From Basidiobolus ranarum (taxonomy: Eukaryota > Basidiobolomycota > Basidiobolomycetes > Basidiobolales): a DNA stretch of 57,157 nucleotides. Location of the stretch: contig JASJQH010006886.1 in the NCBI GenBank assembly GCA_040143965.1, positions 1 through 57,157 on the forward strand. The letters are read 5' to 3'. A program made the translations under genes and the position numbers. This document shows positions 35,966 through 47,419 of this stretch, one piece after another (the stretch's first letter is position 1; each line of letters opens with the position of its first letter). Below the pieces are notes generated by a model. That model saw only the letters and a list, made by a program, of their open reading frames with translations. It searched no databases and was not told the origin of the DNA.

Positions 35966-38900
35966 TGTTAATGTGGGGTAAAGTTCTAATGATAGGAACG
36001 AGGATATAATTGAAGCGAAGGCCGTACCTTTATACAAAGCAGGGTGGTAGTTTGGGTGGATAGATTTAATTGGACATAAATAAAATGTACTATATTGTTT
36101 TCCACATATAGGTATGCCCTGATGTTGACTTTATCCTAGTTAATGTAGCCTCCCCTTCCACCATCCCCAAATCTGCTCACCCTATCATATTCCATAGCCG
36201 CCTAACCAACGTAATCAATATGAATCCCTAGAGCACCTAGATATCCGATAGGCGTAATCGATACCCATACCCTTGCTACCATAGAATAAATACAGTTGTG
36301 CGAATCTAATACTTTTTCGAATCTAGTTTCAATCCTAACAACTGTTACAGTCCCTTGGTTGCTGGAGGTATTATGGTAGTGGGATCGTCATTTTTAGGAC
36401 TCTTGATTTGGGAATAGACTCTTCAATCTCGCTTGAATTTCCATTCCTGGCTTACGTATCACTCACTCAGCCAACTCTCATCTATCCTAATAATAAATAA
36501 TGTTAGTGTTGCTTAAACTCTTGGCGGATCCACCTATAAGTGGTATGCGCCTATTATTGTAATATCCATAAATAACCATCCAATTTAGTTGAAGTGCCAC
36601 TAAGTAAAGCATGCTAGCAAACTGACTCGAGTCTCGATTGGCCAAATGGGAATTTAGATCATATAAATAAACTGCGATAGCAAATGCGATGGTGAAATGA
36701 TGATTTATCACTGGAAATTGTCAATTGGATAAAATCCAATTTTACTCAACAAATTATCTCGGCCCATTTACCTGTTACATATACTTCGCCCATGAAATCT
36801 CCATATTAAGTGTGACATCAATGTATTTCTATGCACCAACGGAATTGATGCTTTGAATGGTGCAAATAGTTGCTTAATCTGACAACAGCTATTGATGAAA
36901 ATTCACTAAGATGGGTTTCATTTAGCCAAGAAAAGTTGGCAGAATAAACTCTGGTGTGTAAAAATTAGCATGTTAATGACCTATTCAAGTCTCAGAGAGA
37001 GTATCCAATATATTCAATTCATGTGAGTTATTAGAGAAATATATTTTACTGTTTGAAGGTGAAGGCAATATACTCAGAAATCCATAGTATTACCTTCAAG
37101 ATTTCCATATGCATGACAAAAAAACATCAGTACAAAAAGAATTTTAATTATATTTCTTTTATTGAAGAAAATCAACTTTGAGTTTATCAATAGATTAAGT
37201 GTCTCAATTTGAAGCCTATTTTTGAGGTATCTCTTTGAATTTATGATATTGAATAATCTTGGCTGCTTTTAACTAAATTCCAAGTATATGCCACCAAAAA
37301 GCTGATTTCTAAATATTATCAGATGAATAGGTATAATTAATCCGCCATGGAGTTGTTGGAGGGAAACAGTTAAAGCTTAGATATATTAGCACAATCCAAC
37401 AGAGCATTATGGAATATCGATTATCAAGTTTTGGAAGTCAATAGAAAACTGTGATAAATATACATAGCTATGTCTCAAAGCAGTTGGTCTATACATGCAA
37501 TATTCTATGATCTGTAGCTGACTGACTGCTAATACACATACTCTTTACTATGATCATCCCCCACAATGGCTTTTGGTAGCTTTTTGCATGCCAAACAGTG
37601 TTCCATTACCGATACACGGATTTTTATGCCATATATGTGATTATTCCAAACGGAATTTTCAACAATCAAAACAATTACATCATCTGGTCATCAACGTAAT
37701 GTTCCTTGAGAAGCAAACTAACCTTTTATAGGGATAGGAAATGCATCCAAAGAATGGTTCAGAAAATAATGGGGCAATGAGGGATACTTATATAGACCAA
37801 GATTTGACGCAAAACCAGCTCGAGTGAGTTTAATCACACCTATGTCCATATATGTAGGTTTGTTATTCAATCGTTAGTGACGTTATCTGGATGGCAGTGA
37901 ACATCATCTATAATTGGTACCGCCGAAGCAAATCTCATTGATCAATATTTACTCGGTTTATTTATTTCTTACGCCAATTGAGAGTATATAGCCAACTGTA
38001 TATCTTGACCATGGTGTTTCGGATACTTTCTCCCCATACTTTGCTTACTCACCTGGTTGGAATCTACCGTGAACCAGGAATGGAAATTTTGCACATTCTG
38101 GGCTCGCAAATAATTTATCCGCGGCTCATTTTTATTTGTTTGATAAATCCATTTGCGCTGCCGGTGATTCCTCATCAGCTTACCTCCAACTGCCTCGACC
38201 AGGCATATGATAGTCTATGCTTGAGTTTGTCAGCCTCTCATTACATATGTAGCAGTCACGACCAAGGTGAGTCAAGTTTTTACCTGATTAACCCCAATAT
38301 TGGAACTAACATTTTGGTACATCTCCATCTGACGTCCTCGTTCTATTATTTTCACCTTTAACTGTCTCTCAGAGAGTGTGGTATATGTTCAATGAGGCTC
38401 AGTATCATTGCCTCAATAACACTTCGTATGCATACTCTCTTGAATCTCGTTATAAGAAAGCAGGAGATGATTGTAAATGCAATCACACAAGTTAAAAAGG
38501 AAACAATGTGAAGGAGTTAGATATTCATCTATTATCCTATCATCTTGTTTAACCAATTATGCAGGCCAAGAATTTGTCTAGCTAGACTATAACCAGATAT
38601 TTCCAAAACCTGTGTGACATACCAATCTTGTCCATGCTCGAGGCCTTCATTTACGCTAACCGTGTATCTGCAGTGGAGATACAATCGAAGCATGCGGCTA
38701 TATATTGTATTTTAAGCTTTTATTCATGATGGTCTAGTAAAAGAAGGTCCCTCCATTTCTGTAACGTATTCTTTTCATGATCTACTTCTATCATTTATGC
38801 CCCTTCGCAAATTGGATATTTAACATTCATGCCATCTTAAGGGACTTTTAAGTGTAACATAATTATTATTTCCCTTACACTATGCACGCCAAGTACCCTT

Positions 38901-40420
38901 TATGATCTAAACTAACCTGTTTCTACGATACGTGTGTGTCACAACGTCTGCTCTTGAGTATTTACTCTAGGGGGAAACCTGATTTTAACTAGATTTCAAC
39001 GGCCAAAATGAGCCACCCCCAACTCGAACTTTTACACCCTGAGCTGAAATAATCATCATCAAAAGGTAGTCGGATGAACCGTCCTGCAAGAACCTGTGCC
39101 AAGATACTGTCTTGGGGGGGGTGTAAATCCAAGCAGGAATATGTACTGTAGGATAGCAGCAACCAACCATCAAGGGCTTTGACCTCTTCCCGCCTCCTTC
39201 TCACCTGATATTGTCGATCATTGGATGATCATTCAAACTTACTAATACATGCATGAATGATGGGCTTTAAATGTTTGCACTCAATGAACATACTGAGATA
39301 ACGTCCCGTTCTCATAAAATTAGTGCAGCTATACACCATTAACAAGGGAAGTGTTGTAGTACACTTGTTAATTAGCCATATTACATGGATACACATAACA
39401 AATGATGTTGACTGCTATTTCGTTGATTTTTTTGCATGCCATCCCAAATCAACCCAGGCTTTGTGTTACCTCGATTGGATTTTTACCCCATGGAATTTTA
39501 CTAATACATTCCGAATTACCGACATCAATTTTGTATCAATCTACTATTAAAGGTAGCTCAGAATCACCTAATCTACTAGTCTATTCAAAGAAAGAAAAGA
39601 AAGTTCGAAGTAGGATGATTAAAATCTACCAAAAGTCAACATTTCAATGGTTTTCACAAGTAGTTATGATAGTTCAATATCCTTGACTCTTTATTCATGT
39701 CATGAATAGGCTCACTCGCCCTTTAAACTTGATTGTGTATGATGAAGCTGACAGGTTATGATCGGAGCGGTAGCGAATATTCGTTAGAGATTTGTTGATA
39801 AGTTGTTGGTAGATTCCACTGGGAGATAGGTGAATCGCTTGCGGAAAGCATGTTCTAACAGGAATTGCCAACACTTAAGGCTATTATCAAGATGCAGTTG
39901 AGCTCATTATTTGGGCGTTGATGCCCTCGCCCGCTCTCCGTCCCAAATCACGCGGCTGACATTCCTTTCTTGAATCGCCTTCACATGCCTAATTTGGATC
40001 GGGATTTCTCAGCTAAATCAGTCAGATCAATATCAGGGTGAGGGTAAGGGTAAGGATAAGGATAAGGGCAAGGTGGTGAAAATGATAAGCTGAACGGGGC
40101 TGATGCATTGAAAACTGCAAATAAAGCTGCCAAGGTTCATGACCAAAAGAGGGAGAACAATATTCTATCAACATGATGTTCCCTTTTTAGGGAATACGTT
40201 ATTATATTGTTTTCTCAGTAATTTACACAATTATGTTTAATGAAACCATTCCCTTGCCTAATCCAGCGATGATACCTAATCCATCGTCCATCTGAAAAGT
40301 ATATAGCATGCGTGGATGCCGCTGAATGTGCCTCATCGGAGTTTATTTCTTGACATTCTGCTTCCGTTTCTACTTTCCTTTACATCTCAATCCTTGACTT
40401 ACTCACATACATTGTCAACT
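35966..40420. other. 4.5-kb gene-poor region
   Basis: AT-rich, with only short frames, several of them antisense to each other (37969-38361, 38985-39204), and none with recognisable motifs. A degenerate GGTAAG/GATAAG purine run occurs at about 40034-40078. A TATA-like GTATATAGC at 40300 probably belongs to the small-protein gene starting at 40421. Otherwise nothing can be supported. Confidence 0.45.
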
Positions 40421-40612
40421 ATGAGAACCAGAACCTTCAGCGCTTCCATTGAAGACATTATTACAAAGCTTGACGTCTCTAACGTCTGCGACAAGAGCCC
40501 ACTAGATCGCCTGGAAGCACGTATTCAACATCAATTAGCAATGCTCGCATCACAGGAGATGAACATTCCAAAGATTTCTTCCGAAGCCAGACAGGACGTT
40601 AAATCCTATTAA
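40421..40612 (+). CDS. small protein A of a tandem paralogous pair
   Basis: A 63-residue protein, unrecognised. Its N-terminal half (SIEDIITKLD...KSPLDRLEARIQ) matches that of the ORF at 41573-41806, with 18 of 32 aligned residues identical and no gap. Such conservation over a divergent nucleotide background supports real coding. It is predicted helical and acidic-polar, with no signal peptide or membrane segment. The ATG at 40421 was preferred to 40316 because homology starts just after it. A TATA-like element lies about 120 bp upstream. Function unknown. Confidence 0.7.
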   Translation: MRTRTFSASIEDIITKLDVSNVCDKSPLDRLEARIQHQLAMLASQEMNIPKISSEARQDVKSY

Positions 40613-41572
40613 CTGCCTCCTCCCACCGTCACTAGAGTTTGCCGGATTTGTGATAGTTTCACAGTTCAAATTCGTTATAATATCTTGCAATTGCTTTCAC
40701 TCTTTACCATATCAATCTCTTTAGTCTTTGCTTGCATGTAAATAAATTGTACATACTTTATTTAAACATAGAGATATCCATGGTTCCAGTTTTGTGTGAT
40801 GATCGAATATTGTGATAATTTCTTAGATGGCTGACTCAAAGTGAATTACTACGAATGAGTTGAATGGATGACGAATCGGTGGCTATTTCATTAAAATCAT
40901 CGAGATGAGGCATCCAGATAATTAACTATCATTCTGGATATTTAATATATACCTAATTAAGTTTATTATTCACATTGTTACCTCATCCATGTATATGGAC
41001 CCAATGGTTCAGTCTGTTTCGGAGAAGGTCAGATCCGGTGCGGACTTAAGTTGCTCAGATTCTATCCAACGTCATGATTATGCTCTAGACACTCAGCGTG
41101 TTGATACATGAGCACTAGTAGGGAAGTGAAAGGTAATATTGATACTAACATTACCGAACTACTGCATGTGCTCATCGGTGGGAAGAAGAGAGATGACATA
41201 TATGCTCGGAAAGACTTCCAGTTTGGTTGATGTAAAAGATTCAGTCCCAGGTGGATCGAACCCTAAAATCATCACTCATCCCCCGTCGAAAGGTTGATTA
41301 GGTAAAGTAATTTAGCCAAGATATGGGTCACTTTAGAGCCAACTAAATCATATTTCATTTTCACTACCAACAGTCACGATATATCAAATGTGTGTGAGGT
41401 CCCTGATGTTTTCTAAGGACCCGTCCCCATTTTATATGAAACTGATTGGAAGAGTTTGAAATCCTGGATTAGATCAAAATGTATAAAAGTCTGGCTACTT
41501 GTCTACTGTTAGAAAGAACAATTTGAAACCCATCTCTAACCACTTATACCACGCTACACTACACCCAGAAGC
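40613..41572. other. spacer between the two small-protein genes
   Basis: About 1 kb with no further ORF. A good TATA box (TATAAAA at 41482-41488) lies about 90 bp upstream of the second small-protein start. Confidence 0.5.
41482..41488 (+). promoter_or_regulatory. TATA box of small protein B
   Basis: TATAAAA preceded by G, followed within 100 bp by the ATG of the small ORF. Spacing fits an RNA polymerase II core promoter with a leader of about 60 nt. Confidence 0.5.
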
Positions 41573-41806
41573 ATGAGAGATATGAACTCCATTGAAGACA
41601 TCATTTCCCAACTGGATTCTAATACTGTTACTGAAAAGAGTCCTCTTGACGTACTCCAAACACGTATTGAAAATCAAATATCACAAGCACCTTCCAGCGA
41701 CTCGTTGCCTGTGTACCAACAATCGGATAGCATAGACTTTCCACAAAGGTTATTGTCCTTTAGTAATAACTACGATACACCGATAATGGACACTAAGTGG
41801 CTCTAA
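41573..41806 (+). CDS. small protein B of a tandem paralogous pair
   Basis: A 77-residue paralogue of the protein at 40421-40612. The shared core is SIEDIISQLD...EKSPLDVLQTRIENQ; the C-terminal half diverges and is Ser/Asp/Pro-rich, ending DTKWL. A consensus TATA box sits 85-91 bp upstream. No signal peptide, no membrane segment, no known family. Same orientation as its partner and about 1 kb away, consistent with a local tandem duplication in otherwise gene-poor DNA. Translation could also start at Met4. Confidence 0.7.
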   Translation: MRDMNSIEDIISQLDSNTVTEKSPLDVLQTRIENQISQAPSSDSLPVYQQSDSIDFPQRLLSFSNNYDTPIMDTKWL

Positions 41807-44429
41807 ACCAGTAGATATCGTGGATATTCCTCCAGACCCTCCCAAGCGATGACTTTATTATTGTACATGCCTTCATTCACCCATCTCTTCCCCCTCCAAC
41901 AAAAAGCAGGTTCTTTACTTTTTAAAGTCCATTGATACATTTAATATGTATACGGTAACGATGAAATCCATGTCTTCCAAGAAATATCAATGTAAATAAA
42001 ATATGTAGTATATTATGTATAGACGGGTGTAAAAGTATCAAGATAAACTGCATATTGTACTTGTATCTTTATTTGTGAATACGCATATTAATAAATCCCA
42101 TTCATCATTTTGAGACAACTTCGGGTTTCTAAAGTCTATAGACAAATAGCAGTTCCCAGTGATATTATTCGTTTTAAGCGAACCCGAACCTCGTGAAGAT
42201 CATTTAGTAATGGCTTCCTTAGTATGGAAATCTAATTCCACCATTCCTCATTCAATCATCCCGAATTGAATCAAATCCCATGAAATCAACTTTATCTGTC
42301 ATCTGAATCCGCTATTTCCGCTCCGATACAAGCCTCATCAAATCTCTAAACTCTACCGCTCAATACATGGGAACAAAAAAATCAATACATGGGAACCGTA
42401 GAAGTGGCTTTGGATCACGTGTGGATGAGGTGAGACAATAGTTCAGCCGTTACTAGTTGGGAAATAGTGTTTGGTACACCGCACCACTCAAGATACACTA
42501 ATCCTTTATAGTCAACTATATCTGATCTGCCTCACACGTTCTAGATATACAAATACTCAGCAAGCGTAATAATGGCCTAGGAGGTAAAGATCACCTAGTG
42601 ATATGAAACTATCCGTATAAAGTCTTCCATTCCGTTTCACCCCCTAATTATGTGTTGCTCTTGCCTCGATTTCTGGCATTCAGTGCTCATGATCGATCGG
42701 AATGAACCTGGATCTTTGACTTCTGACAACATGTATAAGAATGCGAAAATGCTTTATTACGTATTCAATTAGTAATCATTGGGTATGGCTGTAACACTCT
42801 GGAATTCAGTGAGTCAAACAAGGCATGCATTAGGGATGATTGAGGAGAGACTGGTGTGCGTTGAAAAACGAACTGACAGATCATCAGAGTAGGGGAACTG
42901 GGTCAAGGTGAGGGTAAAGAGAGTAAAGAATAGGAAAAGGAAATGCTATCGGTACGTCATGGAATCTTGATGCTAAGCGCCAAATATGAATGTTCAATGA
43001 CGGGTGGCTGATCAGAATTCATGTTATCCGGTGTTACCTAAAGTTATCATCCAGACTCATCATTAATTTAGTTCAGATAAAGTTGAGCAGTGTGAACGAA
43101 ATCAAGTGATAGAAGTGTGTTTCTATGCTATACAATATTTGTATTAAATACATTAACCAGATTGAAACTAGCTTTACGAACTAGATTGAATGCGGATATT
43201 TTTGTCAAATGAATGAAAACAAGAATCCCTAAATAGGATATATGATACGGATGTCGAAAGTATTAAAGTACTGTAGTTCAACCTTAATAAGCGTGTTAAT
43301 GTCAGGATACTTGAGTAGATTGAGGATTTAGTTGCCAGGGTCATGAACTTTCCTTTTGTAGAGTGTAGGGGATGAGGACTTTATCGTATTTGTATGGCTA
43401 ATATGTACATCATGAGCACTGCTACCACCACTACCTTGAAATCCGATTTTCCCCGTATTTGGAACCTCATACTTGGCGCAGTAAGTAGCCACAGCGATCT
43501 AAATATGCGATATACTTCGTTTAGTAGGGCATTTGATGCATACAGGATTGCTTATTGCAGCTGTAAGTTGCTGATATATACTTTTGGGCACTTTGTCCGT
43601 GTTGAGTGATGGAAGTATGGTGATATAGTCTGCAGCAATAGTGAATCAGTTAGAGGTGGGCCATTTTGGTGCATCACTGGTCTGTGGTAGATTGATGGAT
43701 CGTGTACAAAAAGGTACCGTATATATTCAGTTCCCATCACCATGGTCTTCCAATTCCGAAATGTTATTCAGATGAGATAATTGAAGTGGTCATTTTAGTA
43801 AACATTGGTGATACAAGTACGATGGGTTTGTAGATTGCTTGTAGATGCTTCAAGTAAACACTACCTAGTGAAGCTTAGGTGATAGAGGCAGATTAGTAGG
43901 TTTTAGATGTTACAACGAGAGTGGAAATTCACTTATTTACTTCAAGAGCGAAGGCACTGATCATACGATTCCCATAAGTTACATTGCTTATCTTTAACGA
44001 ATATTTTCATTTGTACATTGGAGAGATACATCAGAATATAATAAAAGTGAAGTGACTCGGGGTAAACTAAAACTATTGATGCTATCCAGTGGTTAAGGCG
44101 AGAATGTAACAAGTCAATTGTAAGGGAAAAGGTTCAGTTAAACAGTAGTATTCGAAAGCATCCACTGTTTGTGTTGCATTATATTGGATAGCCCTTCCAT
44201 GAGGCTACTTGAAAATCCTTGTCTTTAAGAAGTGTTCATTAAGGGTTACGCCGCGGTGCGAAGAAAAGTGTAAATAGTGATAGAACAGAAATCGTGCAGA
44301 AAAAATTCATGTGAAATTTACAAGATGAGAGCAACTTAATGGACCATACATCAACCATGGGTATGTAGAGATACTATCGAAGCAAATCGACTATGGAGTG
44401 ATAAATCTTCCTTTTGTTCACAAAGAATG
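41807..44429. other. 2.6-kb gene-poor region
   Basis: AT-rich. A plus-strand frame at 43394-43609 begins well and is followed by a good GTAAGT donor, but no downstream acceptor restores an open frame, so it is not called. The right end is the 3' region of the Ear1/Ssh4 gene. Confidence 0.45.
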
Positions 44430-45792
44430 CTAAAAAATAGTATGGTGAACATTCTCGCCTGATGAACCGGCGCCGGGCTGAGAATAAGTATGAGCACCAT
44501 GAGAGCACTCACCGTAAGAATAGGAGGGAGGGGGAGTGGAGTGCTCCATCTGAATAGAGACAGAATCCTTACGATGTGGTTGGGGGTAAGTATCAATGGC
44601 TCCGTAAGAGATAGGCTGATCATTAATGCTAGCACTATATCCAGAACTATTAGGATTTTCACCAAACATCGATCTACGAAGGTCAGAATTTGAGTGCATG
44701 GACATTCTGATAGATGCCAGTTCTTGTTCAGTCAACGTACTTCCTGATTCTAGAAGTAACGAATCTCTTTCCCTGCCATAAGCCGGGGGTGGTGAGAGGT
44801 TGCCTACAGAAGGGGCCAGTCCCCATTTTTTCACGTTTGCTTCGATAAAGACGAATCCCATTTGACCAAAGTTAACATGCAATATACACGGTCCATCCGC
44901 TGCAACAGTAGGGAAAAGATTCAAGTGAGCACCGGTGATTGCACTACCAAGCTTCACACCATTACGGGTAAAAAAAACGGTTCCAGTTTGCGTACGATAT
45001 CCACATCCAATAACGTCTCCTTTGTAAAAAGGTACACCATAAGGTTTCCCGTCAAATGGGTCATTAGAGTACTTTCGTCCGTTCGAATGATATCCAATAG
45101 AATGCCTGTTACGACCTAATAGTTCGATGTTAACTGGTAAACTCACAAATGATTCAATTTCATTTGTATAAATACTCACCTGGAAAACGCCATGAAGGAT
45201 AGGGCTTTGTGGAGAGACCGATTCCTACTCTTGCTTTCGAAGTTTTCTCGAATATCTTCACTTCGAAATAATATACAGGGTCTCTCTTAGGGAGTGGTAA
45301 ATTCGTCTGAACGCAATACTCCCCACCATAGAAAGAAACTTCAGTACGATCCTGAACGATAATGTTGACGTCGGAATCAGCCTCAAACTCCCAAGCTCTT
45401 ACACCTTTTTCTCGAATGAGAGAGGTTTGCTCAGGGGTTAAATCGGTAGAAATACTACCAGGAGGAAAGGTAGTCTCAAAAGCTCGTGAAAGCTCAAAGC
45501 TTTGACGTTCTGGTTCGGGTAAAGCTTCAGAATTCATATTATCATAGTCCGTTTCAGTTAATAGACGGTCAGTTTCTTCATGATCATAGGCCAAAGATTG
45601 TGAAAGTTTGGGAAGAATTTGATCTTTACAACAAATAGCTATCATAATGATTACTATAACCACTCCAAAGGAGACAGCTGAAATGGTCCATGCTGTATAT
45701 TGATCTATTGCTTCTACTTTCTGAGGCCAAAAAACCAAACAAATGGTTAACCACAGCGACCTAGATAAAAAGGTATTGAACCGTGTTTGCAT
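44430..45792 (-). CDS. SSH4: SPRY-domain Rsp5 receptor, Ear1/Ssh4-like
   Basis: Endosome/vacuole-membrane adaptor that recruits the Rsp5/Nedd4 ubiquitin ligase to membrane cargo for multivesicular-body sorting. Two exons (45792-45180, 45115-44430) give 432 residues. After a short N-terminal hydrophobic stretch (signal-like, about 8-27) comes a transmembrane helix at about 35-55 ending in CCKD. A cytosolic SPRY/B30.2-like domain (about 125-300) includes YYFEVKI, VGIGLSTKPYP, PGRNRHSIGYHSNG and GDVIGCGYR. Two PY motifs follow, PPPAY at 313-317 and PPPSY at 399-403, which would bind Rsp5 WW domains. The intron sits exactly in the conserved PG(R/F)N turn. Ear1 and Ssh4 are paralogues in yeast; this single gene could be orthologous to both. 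Confidence 0.92.
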
Positions 45793-46375
45793 TGATGTGT
45801 TGCAATCAGGAATATTTCAGCCAAATGAATCTAGAAGCACTTTTTGAAGTTAGGAGGCAACGAGTTACAATTGAGAAAAAAGCAGAAATCTTAAAGTTTA
45901 GTTTAAGGATGCATCTTTGCTAAAAGCATCTTAATGAAGTTGTTCTCATGATTACCATAATTGTGACTGAATAGAAAAACTTCCTCTTCCGTTCCTCCCC
46001 TCAAAATCCACTGCATTCAATTTCAATTAGCGGTTAAATTTTACGGCATCTTTCAATTTCCTAGTTTTGATAAACATCTGGATGATTTTCAAAAATCAGA
46101 GTTGAGGCTAACCTTAAACCCAATCCCTCCCATCAGTGTCGAATGGAGTAGCAATCAAATAGCCTGCATTGCATTCACAGATAATAAAAGCATCCAGGTA
46201 AAACTGATGGACATCCAATAGGAGACTGATATAGTACAACGAAGTTTAATATATATACAAATATCGGTTTCGCAGATAAGCCATCAAGAAATGGACAAAT
46301 CGGCTCTTAGAGTGGCCAAATGGCTGAATGGACGAAACCATAAATCCCATTTATTATTACTCGTTTAATGCTGCT
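45793..46375. other. intergenic, Ear1/Ssh4 promoter side
   Basis: AT-rich promoter region. The start of a plus-strand frame (46328) that runs into the Asn/Thr minisatellite lies here, but its reality as a gene is doubtful. Confidence 0.4.
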
Positions 46376-46500
46376 AATACCACTAATACTACTAATGCTA
46401 CCAATACTACTAATACTACTAACGCTACCAATACTACTAATACTACTAACGCTACCAATACTACGAATACTACTAACGCTACCAATACTACGAATACTAA
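46376..46500 (+). repeat. 27-bp minisatellite encoding Asn-Thr-Thr/Asn-Ala-Thr
   Basis: About 4.5 copies of a 27-bp unit built from AATACTACT triplets with an (AC)GCTACC variant. It lies inside a 102-codon frame (46328-46636) and translates as NTTNTTNAT repeats, that is back-to-back N-x-T glycosylation sequons. The frame has no signal peptide and its flanks look non-coding, so the repeat is annotated rather than a gene. Confidence 0.8.
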
Positions 46501-46620
46501 CGGGACTCTGCTAGCAATCATTCTGAAGATTCCTGTGAGTGATTTACGACTCTATCTCAGGTACAAGATGGGTTTATTTACAAATAGGGCATGTCATCGT
46601 ACCAAGGGTAAGATGCAGAA

Positions 46621-46818
46621 TCAGAAATCAACGTAGGTCTCAATATCCCCAGGTTCGGTTCGGTCATCAGGTATTTGGTCATGTTCGGTAATCTGTTCTT
46701 TACGCTCCCGCAAATCCGTCACAAATCCACCACCTGGATTATCAATCTCGAATCTTGGCTCAAATGTGGACGGAGTGAATATTGGAGAATCCATGTTTAA
46801 CCACGATGATGTCGCCAT
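46621..46818 (-). CDS. hypothetical 65-residue acidic protein
   Basis: Small frame with protein-like, low-hydrophobicity composition (MATSSWLNMDSPIFTP..., RERKEQITEHDQIPDD) and an acidic C-terminus. It overlaps the tail of the opposite repeat-containing frame by a few bases. No family recognised. It could be a real short protein, an exon of something larger, or chance. Confidence 0.3.
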   Translation of the reverse strand: MATSSWLNMDSPIFTPSTFEPRFEIDNPGGGFVTDLRERKEQITEHDQIPDDRTEPGDIETYVDF

Positions 46819-47419
46819 TGATGCTTATTTATAATCTGAGGAACCATCCTTGCGTATATGCTAGTTTTGTAATAAGGCGAACATCTCTCCGTTTGGGACC
46901 TACGCTTCTCTTGATGGAGTGAGGGTTAGCCTAAGATGCTCAATCCAGCAAGATTGGTTTCATTGCCATTAGCATTATGGGATGTTCCAGTTACTTTGGT
47001 ACATCAAAGCGAATTGTTAATTGCTCTTAATGCTGTCGTTATTGGGCAGGATTGGCATTGTTTATATAAAGATCAGTCTCCCCTTCCTCCACCAAGTCAA
47101 TGCAAATATCAGTCTCCCTTTTCTCCATGATATTGACAGTAGAGAGATACATATACAATCATTGAGACAATGCTAAAAATTAATAAAAACATGTTTCAGT
47201 CTCATGTAACCAGTATATTGATAGTGCGTGCTCCTCCCTCACTCGTATTCTCTAGCCATTAATGTATATCTTTCAGAACAAGTCGAGTAAATTAGCGAAC
47301 CAATCCTTAGTTTCAAAATTGATTCAACAAATACCACGTGATATCCTTCAAATCCTGAACTATAATTTAAACACTTGTCTGCTCTTTCTTGTTTTTTACC
47401 AAGCAGTTTAGTTGGGAAG
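46819..47419. other. intergenic, upstream of TFB2
   Basis: Contains the TFB2 promoter. The plus-strand frame at 46936-47130 and the minus-strand frame at 47239-47448 (antisense to TFB2 exon 1) have no support. Confidence 0.45.

Noticed and set aside
37969-38361. Overlapping ORFs of 68 and 127 codons on opposite strands
   Set aside because: Neither has domain-like conservation; composition is that of non-coding AT-rich DNA.
39900-40170. Short stretches recalling a Ty3-type retroelement residue pattern
   Set aside because: The match is a handful of residues with no flanking element structure or terminal repeats; treated as coincidence.
43394-43609. 71-codon ORF with a good GTAAGT donor
   Set aside because: No acceptor downstream gives an open frame in the right phase.
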